Made by a program: the position numbers and the translations under genes
Notes under the pieces: generated by a model
What the model was told of the DNA's origin: nothing
Seen by the model: the letters and a program-made list of their open reading frames with translations, nothing else
The model's database searches: none
Shown: positions 56,417-64,000 of the stretch, piece after piece
Layout: each line of letters begins with the position of its first letter
Numbering within the stretch: the stretch's first letter is position 1
Assembly (NCBI GenBank): GCA_021292165.1
Contig: CM037876.1
Span: 286,600,521 to 286,664,520, forward strand
Direction: 5' to 3'
DNA from: Shinisaurus crocodilurus
Lineage: Eukaryota > Chordata > Lepidosauria > Squamata > Shinisauridae
DNA: 64,000 nt

Positions 56417-56700
56417 CTGTAGAATTTGCCCAGATCTCTTCTTGCTTTGCATTAGGAAAATTCTCTTTAAAACTCATCCCCACAACCATGAAATCTAGAA
56501 ACCTGATTTTAAAAAAATCCTTATCCTCCAGGCTACCATTTATCTTTTTATTCTCTTACAATTTGCATAGAATAGAAAAGTAGACAGATCTAATGACAGA
56601 TCACTTTTTTAAAAAAAGTATTGAAAGTGGTATGGATAAAGGCATCATTGTCTGTGATGTACGGATGCACTCTGGGGAAAGGCAGCCTCCTTTCCCTTTG

Positions 56701-57019
56701 AGAGCCAGTGTGATATAATGGTGCAAGCAGCAGACTAGAACTGTGGAGACTCGAATTCAAATTCCCACTCAGCTGTGAAGCTGAGTGACCTTGGGCCAGT
56801 TACTACCTCTCAACCTAACCTACCTCACAGGGTTGTTGTGAAGATAAAATGGGGATGGAGAGACCCATGTACACTGCCCTATGTGTCTGATAAATTGGGA
56901 ACAGGTGAGATAGAAATTTGTGATGCTCCTACAAAGAATGTAGGAAGCCAGCGCTGCAAGCTGAATACTTATTGTAAACCGCCTAAAGAGCTTTGGCTAT
57001 TGAGTGGGATAGAAATGAA

Positions 57020-57052
<33 letters not shown>

Positions 57053-57066
57053 AATAATAATAATAA
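56701..57066 (+). mobile_element. Sauria-type SINE (old) with (ATT)n tail
   Basis: 'agccagtgtgatataatggt', 'gagtgaccttgggccagtta' and 'cctacctcacagggttgttg' are diverged SINE blocks. The element seems to end in 'ctattgagtgggatagaaat' and an ATT/AAT repeat (57,019-57,066) that is itself palindromic. Confidence 0.65.
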
Positions 57067-57147
57067 TCTGTGAATTTGTACTGACAGAATCAGAAGTGTT
57101 GGAGCAGCATTTCCAAAATTCCACTCCCTCAAAGAGACCATTCCGGC

Positions 57148-57236
57148 TGCAATCTAATACCTACTTACCTGAGAGTAAGCCCCATTGAACTCAGTGAGAT
57201 GTACTTCTGAGTAGACATGTATAGGATTGTGCTGTC
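57148..57236. mobile_element. Short MITE, 'cagtgggactta' family
   Basis: 'ggctgcaatctaatacctac' to 'atgtataggattgtgctgtc', with 'agtaagccccattgaactca' in the centre. Confidence 0.65.
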
Positions 57237-57429
57237 AGATGACCATTTACAGTGCAATCTACCACACCTTTTACCTCACATCTGAATCTGATGTGGTAAA
57301 ATAATTTCTACCCCTGAGAGAGATGAATATATTACCAAGTTATCCCAAGAGCTCACCATGAGGGAGTTTAATTGTCTGTACTACAGCTTATCGCTATATA
57401 AGCTGTAAAACCAACCCATAGAATTCATT

Positions 57430-57590
57430 TATTTGTCATATTTGTTTCCCACTCTTCCCCACAAGGGGCTTAGGGTGGCATTGATACAATGATCCTATTT
57501 TATCTTCACAACAACCCTGTGAGGTAGGTGAGCTAGAGAAAATAGTGACTTGCCCAAGGCCACCCTACAAGTTTCATAGTTGAAGGCGTA
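57430..57590 (-). mobile_element. Old tRNA-SINE remnant
   Basis: 'tcttcacaacaaccctgtga' and 'gacttgcccaaggccaccc' on the + strand correspond to a diverged SINE body on the minus strand. Confidence 0.5.
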
Positions 57591-58127
57591 GGGCTGGGCA
57601 AATTAGTGGTGCTCAAGATTGCAAGGATTCTCTGAACATCGTCTCGCCGCTTGTCTCATAACCGTTTTCCGTTCAGGTTTGTGATCACTGCTCACTTTGC
57701 ATGAACGGGAGATTTGTGCAAATTTCCACCATATACTAAAGCAGAGCTGATTCAGTCTGCTGAGGGAAATTTGCACAGATTAGGAAATTTGCTCAAATCG
57801 AACTGGGAATCGGGAACAAGTTGAACACGAGCACGTGTTCAACAAGTTGTGAACATTTTTGGTGGACGTGTGTTCACATTCGAGGCTTTGAATGGGGCAT
57901 GCTTGTGTGCTTTGCAAGAAAAAAATGAAATTCTCATACATCGGGTTTGAAAGCTGGTGTTTCCCACAAGCAAACCTGGCACTTAGCCACCACACTACTG
58001 TGGCTCTACAAGAGAGGTGGGTGATTTGTGCCACTCAGCCTAATTTCAAAAGCCCTCTGCAAGCGATAAGTTCAGACCTCTGGCAAGAGTGATCTGCCTC
58101 TCCCCTGGCAGCCCAGTGGGTGGGGAG

Positions 58128-58722
58128 GAAAAGAGAGGGAGGCAGGGAGAGAAGGGAGTGCCAGAGAAGAGAGAGAGAAGGTATCAGAGAGAGAGAGAGA
58201 GAGAGAGAGAAGGAGTGTCAGAGAAGAGAGAGGGAGGGTATGAGAGATAGAAAGAAGGGGTGTCAGAGAGGGAGAGAGAGAAGGTGTCAGAGAGGGAGAG
58301 AGAGAAGTGGTGTCAGAGCGAGAGCGAGAAGGAGTGTCAGAGAGAGAGAAGGGGTGTCAGAGAGAAGAGAGAGAGAGAAGGGGTGTCAGAGAGAGAGAAG
58401 GGGTGTCAGAGAGGGAGAGAGAAGGTGTCAGAGAGGGAGAGAGAGAAGGGGTGTCAGAGCAAGAGCGAGAAGGAGTGTCAGAGAGAAGGGGTGTCAGAGA
58501 GAAGAGAGAGAAGGGGTGTCAGAGAGAAGAGAGAGAAGGGGTGTCAGAGAGGGAGAGAGAAGGTGTCAGAGAGGGAGAGAGAGAAGGGGTGTCAGAGAGA
58601 GAGAGAGAGAGAGAAGGGTGTCAGAAAGAGAGAAGGGGTGTCGGAGAGAAAAGAGAGAGAGAGAGAGAGAGAGAGAAGGGGTTTCAGAGAGAGAGAAGGG
58701 GTGTCAGAGAGGAGAGAGAGAG
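58128..58722 (+). repeat. GA-rich minisatellite (unit about gtgtcagagagagagaagg)
   Basis: About 600 bases of almost pure purine on one strand, built from variable units in which GTGTCAGAGAG alternates with GAGAGAGAAGG. It is open in several frames (for example 58,120-58,824), giving Arg/Glu-rich peptides typical of repeats, not genes. Confidence 0.95.
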
Positions 58723-59151
58723 ATCTGGCCCCTCCCACTGCTGGCTAATTTCTTTCACAAAACATTTAGAAGGGAGCATTTTAATTGCATAATAAAAAGC
58801 AGTGTTGCTAAGAATGAAATCTAGGCCCGGGTTCTTGTTCAGTAGCTGAAAAAAGATTACGGTACATTTGAAAATACATTGCAGCTTCACTTTTTAATAT
58901 AGTTTTGCCTTCACTTTCAGAATCCAGTCATTGTCAAATTCTAGGGTGAACAAATGCAAATTTACAAAAATGTAGACCAGAAGTTGTACTTCTTATTTTG
59001 GGTGGCTGCTTTATAACTGCCTTGGCATCACAGTGACACCATTTGCAGAGGATGAAAGGGGAAAAAAAGTAATTTAATTTTATATAAGTCACCTTGATGT
59101 TGAAGACATCTTTGATTTAAACCTGAAGCAAAAACAAAGTAATTAAATTTG

Positions 59152-59303
59152 CTAGGAGGCCTGGCTTTTAAACAAGCGCAGCATATTTGATGCTGGAGCT
59201 GTTTGTTCTCTTTTTTTGTGTTTGGCTTGTACCTTTTGCCGTCTGAGGAGTGTCAGGAGGCTCTGGCTTTTCTCATCTTCTAAATTAAGTTCGTCAGTGT
59301 AAT
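59152..59303 (-). other. Unassigned candidate 3' coding exon
   Basis: On the minus strand 'ctaccctttttgcag' (acceptor-like) precedes an open frame of about 50 codons ending in TAG at 59,152-59,154. The peptide is charged and helix-like: YTDELNLEDEKSQSLL, then basic RRQKVQAKHKKREQ, ending LRLFKSQAS. I do not recognise it. It could be a nested gene's last exon, a pseudogene exon or chance. No upstream partner exon is identified. Confidence 0.3.
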
Positions 59304-59341
59304 CTGCAAAAAGGGTAGAACGTGGCAGACTTGACATCAAT

Positions 59342-59574
59342 GCAGTAGTAATTTGCAATGAATGCAATGTGACAAAGAAGGCTAGTGAAATCAGTCCAGT
59401 TTAGAAATAAAAATCCCAGCTTGGATCCCAGCTAGGTGTCCAGGAACAGAAGTTTCAGTGGTAATTTGCAGTGAATGCATGTGGCAAAGAGGGCTAGTGA
59501 ACACAGTCCAGTTTAGAAATAAAAATCATGGCTTGGATCCTAACTAGGCATCCATGAACAGAAGGTGCCCTTCT
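59342..59574. repeat. Tandem duplication, two copies of about 116 bases
   Basis: 59,342-59,456 and 59,459-59,574 align throughout ('cagtagtaatttgcaatgaa' / 'cagtggtaatttgcagtgaa'; 'cagtccagtttagaaataaa' in both). Divergence is about 15 percent by eye. Confidence 0.8.
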
Positions 59575-59829
59575 GTTCACAGTTGGGACCCAGATCCGGC
59601 GGGACTGACTTCTGCTGGCAAGAACGTCCGTGAGTGGAACTCCGCTCAGGAGATGCTCCTGCCAGCAGGAGCAAACTCAGGATCCTGGCCTAAAACAAGC
59701 TTTTCATAATCATAATGAGGATCCCACCCTGTAAAATTTAGAACGTGGCTGTTTTGTTTGGGGGGTGGCGGTGGGGCAGAGGGAGGGGAACATCACAAAC
59801 TGCTCTGATTCTTTTTTTTTCCTTTTAAG

Positions 59830-59870
59830 GGATCACAGTGAATGGTTGATTGATGTTCTTTTGCCACAAG
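59830..59870 (+). CDS. UNC79: UNC79 coding exon 10 (last in window)
   Basis: 41 bases, residues 351-364 plus one base of codon 365. Acceptor ttttaag after a T-rich tract, donor gtaaga. Translation (G)DHSEWLIDVLLPQ. The next exon, expected to continue the Cys/His-rich segment, was not found between 59,871 and 64,000. Confidence 0.93.
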
Positions 59871-59934
59871 GTAAGACTGCATTTAAAGTTGGATAGCAAG
59901 TTATATTGACAGTACGGTGATATGGGTGTTTATA

Positions 59935-59995
59935 GAATCATAGAATTGTGGGATTAGAAGGGTGCTCAAAGGTCATTCAACCCAACCCCCTAAAT
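59935..59995 (-). mobile_element. CR1 LINE 3' end
   Basis: 'atagaatcatagaattgtgg' and 'tcattcaacccaaccccct' are a diverged CR1 terminus. Confidence 0.65.
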
Positions 59996-60002
59996 CGTAG
60001 TT

Positions 60003-60190
60003 CAGTAGGGTAGAGCGTGTGCCTTGCATGCGGAAGGCCCAGGTTCAATCCCTGGCTTCTCCAGTTGAAAGGAACAGGTAGAAGGTGATGGCCAAGACCT
60101 CTGCCTGAGACCCTGGAGAGCCAGTGCTGGTCAGACTGGAGCCCCTGGACAGTGCTGGACTAGATGGACACACGGCCTGACTTGATATTT
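60003..60190 (+). mobile_element. tRNA-Ala-derived SINE
   Basis: 'gttcagtagggtagagcgtg' (box A region), 'ccttgcatgcggaaggccc' (anticodon arm, TGC) and 'aggttcaatccctgg' (box B) reproduce most of a tRNA-Ala. A non-tRNA body follows. The D-arm has an extra base and the acceptor stem does not pair, so it is not a functional tRNA gene. Other copies are at 36,620 and 41,683. Confidence 0.7.
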
Positions 60191-61044
60191 ATTATTACAT
60201 TTGTTAATCGCCCATCTGGCCGGCAGCTTCCTATTTTCCCAATTCTAAAACTGTCTGCCGAGGTTCATCAGAGTGCTGCAAGAGAACTGCTGGTGTGCTG
60301 TGAGAAATAACTGAGCTAAAACAATTAAAGTATGCCGTGAGCCCAAAGGACTCACTCAAGGAGGAGGCTGCCCTCTCCACCTCTGCAGGTAGTTCCGCAG
60401 TTATTGAATCTTGAACCATGGAATTTCCGGCTCTCGGAGGAATCATGTTCCGAGCTGTGACTCATTCAGAAATGCACAGCGTGCTCCTCAGAAGGCAGGT
60501 AGGTCTTATTTGTACACACCCTAGATTCAGGCATTGGGCAGGATCCAATCATATCTAGAGTAGACCCACTGAAATCAATGGGACTTGAGTATGACTAAGT
60601 GTGGATCCAACCCATTGTCTACATGCATTGATTAAAGCCTTGATCAATTCATTAATTGATTAATGCATTGATCAACCCCCTGTTGAGCCTCACTGGCCCA
60701 CCCGTGACTTCCACATATTAGCCTGAAGGTTTTAGGCCTTCTAGCCAACACGTGGAAGTCAAGGTTGTGTCTGGTGGAGTGCAGCCACATCTGAGGTGGG
60801 GTGGTCAGCAGGTGCAGTCCCACTCTCCGTCGATGTTGTGATTACTCTAGGCATGGAGGCAATGACGGAAAGGGCTTAGCGTGTATGAGTAAAGCGTGCA
60901 TTCCATTTTGATTTGGAAAAGAAGTATTCCTCAGAAACTTGGCTCATTATTGAGGAAACACCATAATCTCTGACATATGTTTATTTATTTATTATATTTA
61001 TATCCCACCTTTTTTCCTCTGAGGAACCCAGGGCAGCTTACATA

Positions 61045-62354
61045 CCCGTATATACTCGACTTTAAGTCGGCCCTAACATAAGTCGGGGCCCCTAATTTCA
61101 CCCCCCAAAACTGGGAAAACTTATTGCCCCCCAGTATAAGTCTAGGGTGGGAAATGTATGAGGGGAGACTCCCGCCGCCACCCCCAGACACCCCCACGCC
61201 ACGCTGTTCCTCTCCGCTCGCTCTTTAAAATTATTTCCCTCCCCCCCCATACCTTTGTCAGCGGCGGCTAGGCAGGGAAGCGGCGGAGCAGCGCGAGGCG
61301 CCCGTAGAGCGAGTGGCTGGGCTGCGTCTCCCTGGCAGGGAGACATGTGGAGCCACTCTGCTATTCCTCCGCTCGCTCTTTAACATTATTTTCCTCCCCC
61401 CCCATACCTTTGTCAGCGGCGGCTAGGCAGGGAAGCGGCGCAGCAGCGCGAGGCGCCCGTAGAGCGAGTGGCTGGGCTGCGTCTCCCTGACAGGGAGACA
61501 TGTGGAGCCACTCCGCTATTCCTCCGCTCGCTCTTTAACATTATTTTCCTCCCCCCCCATACCTTTGTCAGCGGCGGCTAGGCAGGGAAGCGGCGCAGCA
61601 GCGCGAGGCGCCCGTAGAGCGAGTGGCTGGGCTGCGTCTCCCTGGCAGGGAGACATGTGGAGCCACTCCGCTATTCCTCCGCTCGCTCTTTAACATTATT
61701 TTCCTCCCCCCCCATACCTTTACCAGCAGCCGCTCGCTCTGCGGTCGCCTCGTGCGCTGCCATGCTGCTTCGTTCCCGGGAGCCGGCATGGCCAGGGACC
61801 CACGTGGAGCTGCTCCGCCATTCCCCTACCTTTCTGTTTGTAAGCGGAGGCTCGCGGCGCTGCCGGCGCCGCCCTCGTCGCTTCTGGGCCGCGACGGGCA
61901 TCACTTCCTAGGAGCCGGCATGGCAGGAAGTGATGCCCGTTGCGGCCCCGGAAGTGATGCGCCTAGCCGCCGCTGACAAAGGTATGGGGGGGGGAGGAAA
62001 ATAATGTTAAAGAGCGAGCGGAGGAATAGCGGAGTGGCTCCACATGTCTCCCTGCCAGGGAGACGCAGCCCAGCCACTCGCTCTACGGGCGCCTCGCGCT
62101 GCGCGCTTCCCTGCCTAGCCGCCGTTGACAAGGTATGGGGGGGGGAGGAAAATAATTTTAAAGAGCGAGCGGAGAGGAACAGCGTGGCGTGGGGGTGTCT
62201 GGGGGTGGCAGCAGGGGTCCTGGGGGTGGAGGGGGGTGCCTGGCGGTGGCAGCGGGGGTCCTGGGGGAGCGCTGACCCACTTATAAGTCGAGGGGGGCAT
62301 TTTTCAGCACAAAAAATGTGCTGAAAAACTAGACTTGTATTCGAGTATATACGG
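61045..62354. mobile_element. TA-targeted foldback element with internal tandem repeats
   Basis: Inverted termini CCGTATATACTCGA at both ends, flanked by TA on each side (61,043-61,044 and 62,355-62,356), as in Tc1/mariner-type insertion. The arms are GC-rich and inverted: the left holds three complete 155-base tandem units, the right about one and a half in inverse orientation. No transposase frame is present. Confidence 0.8.
61214..61730 (+). repeat. 155-bp tandem repeat array
   Basis: 'ccgctcgctctttaa' recurs at 61,214, 61,369, 61,524 and 61,679, exactly 155 bases apart. Units are almost identical. Inverse partial units lie at 62,008 and 62,159 (spacing 151). Confidence 0.95.
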
Positions 62355-62516
62355 TAATCCTCCTCCTCCTCTCCATTTTATCCTCACAACAACTCTGTGA
62401 CGTAGGTTAGGATGAGAGTCAGTGACTGGCCCAAAGTCACCCAGTGAGTTTCATGGCCGAGGAGGGACTAGAACCCAGATCTAACACTCTAACCATTACG
62501 CCACACTAGCTCTCTG

Positions 62517-64000
62517 TGATACATTGATGTGTTCCACTATAGTGGAGGAGCAACGTGTGGATTTAGCTCTGCTCCCTGGCCTGTGCATATTCATTTTAAC
62601 ATCAAAGGAGAGCCTATGCATATGCGGAGTGTTGGACCTAACAATATGATGACTGGGAACTCTGCCTTTACCTACCTCCTGGAGAGATCCATAGTGTTTC
62701 CTAGGCTTTCTTCTGTCATTTTAATGAGGTGGCATCTGTGGCAGGGGCCAGCTGGAAGTTGCCCACCCCTGCTCTAACAGATTAGGCTATACAATGAAAA
62801 AGTATAACCTATGGTAAAATATATAACTGATGTGCTACAAGCAGAGAGCTGATTTGCACCCAAATCAGTTGTCTATTTAAGATAAAGATGGCTTACAGTG
62901 GACAGGCCAAAAGGCAAATTGGGAGTTTCCTAGAGGGTATGGGGATGCCATTTTTGGGGGACTGAACTTTTGTGGAGGCTTTGAAGAATATGTACTGCCA
63001 GTATCTGTTAGGGAAGATTGCAAGGGAAGTGACATTTACTGAAATTGTTCCAGAGTATCCAAGCTGTAGAAGAATAGAGTTGAAAGGCATTCGGTGACAT
63101 TGATAAGTGTTTTGGGGTGCTTCCAGGCAAGCCTTTTATTGTGCAATCACCCTGCCTTGTTCATGGAATTTTACAGGGGGTTCAGACGTTGTCGTCTTCC
63201 ACTTGTAACCCTCCCGTGTTTCTCCACTGCTTTTTCCATCTTTTTTCTTTCCACAAAAAATCCATTAAGACAGAATAGCTCACAATGTCTTTTGATCAGT
63301 AGTGCTAGGTGCTGTCTATCTGGAAGTATCCTTATCCTGTGAACAAGTGATGCTGTTAAGCATAATAATGTAACGTTGGCTAGGTTGCCAGTTTCATTTT
63401 CATAATGTATGTGTTAATAAATATCCTACCTCTGACGTTTTAGGGGGATACTTTTTTTAAAAAAATAATTAGGCTAGTATTCTTCCGGAGTGTTTCTCGT
63501 GGTGAAATCCAGACAGACTCTGATGAGTCTTGAGTTCCACCACAGGTGGGTTCGCCAATATATTGCTAAATTTGGCATTAAAAACCAGCAACAGAATTTG
63601 ATGGCATTCTCTGTTGTTGAAGCGCTTCTCTCTAGTCCACTGTTGCATATCTCTGCATGTCTGTCTACATCTCTCGAGTGTACCTTGCACTATATTCCTC
63701 TGATGAGTTCTCTGTCTCAGTTCAGCCTCTGGGCTTGCATAAAGAACGGGGTCATGCAGCTCCTCATATTGGTCAGGCCAGAATAATTTACTGCTTCCAT
63801 GCAAATGGGAAGCAGGAAACAATTATCATGTTTCAAAGTGTAAGAGAAAGAAGCTCCAAATTACAAAACAAAAAAGATGCCCCATCCAGATGCCCAAACC
63901 TGCTGAGCTTTGCAGACAGGACTACAATACATGCCTTATTCTGCAAGGACTCGATATGGTTGGAGTTCTCTTTCTAGCACACTTATAATGAAGGTGCTGA
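62517..64000. other. UNC79 intron 10, no feature recognised
   Basis: No exon, repeat family or microsatellite that I can support. A minus-strand open frame at 63,469-63,822 has no recognisable domain, conserved start context or splice partners, and is left uncalled. Confidence 0.5.

Larger units (their letters stand above)
55912..59829 (+). other. UNC79 intron 9
   Basis: 3,918 bases with a hAT-like MITE, an old SINE, a short MITE, a 600-base GA-rich minisatellite, a tandem duplication and a minus-strand candidate exon. Confidence 0.85.
18960..59870 (+). other. UNC79 gene, 5' part (coding exons 1-10, incomplete at right)
   Basis: Ten exons join in frame into the first 364 codons plus one base of UNC79. 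UNC79 is a very large alpha-helical-repeat protein of roughly 2,600 residues. It pairs with UNC80 beneath the NALCN sodium-leak channel and is needed for channel stability and neuronal resting conductance. Every intron seen is GT-AG. Intron lengths in order are 8,207, 7,978, 3,743, 5,789, 1,584, 2,596, 4,046, 1,957 and 3,918 bases. Intron 10 runs past position 64,000. Nothing suggests a pseudogene: no stop, no frameshift, introns retained. The gene identity rests on recognising the conserved N-terminal protein sequence. Confidence 0.95.
60978..62516 (-). mobile_element. Sauria-type SINE split by a foldback DNA element
   Basis: 3' part at 60,978-61,044 ('ttatttattatatttatatc', 'cagcttaca') and 5' part at 62,355-62,516 ('cctcacaacaactctgtgac', 'tagaacccagatctaacact'). 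Removing 61,045-62,354 and one TA restores the normal SINE sequence 'cttacataatcctcc'. Confidence 0.85.

Noticed and set aside
58120..58824. 234-codon open frame of Arg/Glu repeats
   Set aside because: It is a GA-rich minisatellite open in several frames, with no unique protein sequence.
60003..60070. Possible tRNA-Ala gene
   Set aside because: Box B and the anticodon arm look good, but the D-arm is irregular, the acceptor stem does not pair and a SINE body follows. It is a SINE head.
61200..61730. CRISPR-like regular repeat array
   Set aside because: 155-base head-to-tail units without spacers, inside a eukaryotic foldback transposon. This is a tandem repeat.
63469..63822. 117-codon minus-strand open frame in intron 10
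   Set aside because: No recognisable domain, no splice partners and no repeat-family match. Chance frames of this length are expected in 64 kb.

Overview
This is a vertebrate nuclear chromosome segment, most likely from a squamate reptile (lizard). The reasons are long introns with canonical splice sites, tRNA-headed SINEs that look like the Sauria SINE class, many CR1-type LINE 3' ends, and dense palindromic hAT-like and Harbinger-like MITEs. Genus cannot be resolved from the sequence alone. Only one protein-coding gene is supported with confidence.

Layout: positions 1-18,300 hold no recognisable exon. They are a patchwork of MITEs, CR1 pieces, SINEs and a GC-rich hAT element, and by synteny probably lie in or next to the first intron of the divergent neighbour BTBD7. 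A CpG-island-like block (about 18,340-19,230) carries CCAAT boxes in both orientations and a T24 tract. It leads into the first coding exon of UNC79 (ATG at 18,960). Nine further UNC79 exons follow on the + strand at 27,189, 35,288, 39,336, 45,296, 46,973, 49,625, 53,801, 55,823 and 59,830. All joins keep the reading frame (1,093 coding bases, the first 364 codons plus one base). The window ends inside intron 10, so most of the gene lies beyond the right edge.

UNC79 is a large auxiliary subunit of the NALCN sodium-leak channel complex, which it forms with NALCN, UNC80 and FAM155. The window gives its N-terminal part, up to the start of a Cys/His-rich segment.

Most of the rest is mobile DNA, and several insertions are nested with clear target-site evidence. 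A GC-rich hAT element at 13,571 sits in a CR1 copy, and a second copy at 51,954 is in the opposite orientation; both have perfect 8-bp duplications. An L1 fragment at 48,748 lies in a hAT MITE. A 5S-rRNA/CR1 chimeric SINE lies in a tRNA SINE at 33.0 kb. A TA-targeted foldback element with 155-bp internal repeats lies in a SINE at 61.0-62.4 kb. No CRISPR, operon or prokaryote-like system is present. One unassigned minus-strand candidate exon (59,152-59,303) deserves a check.
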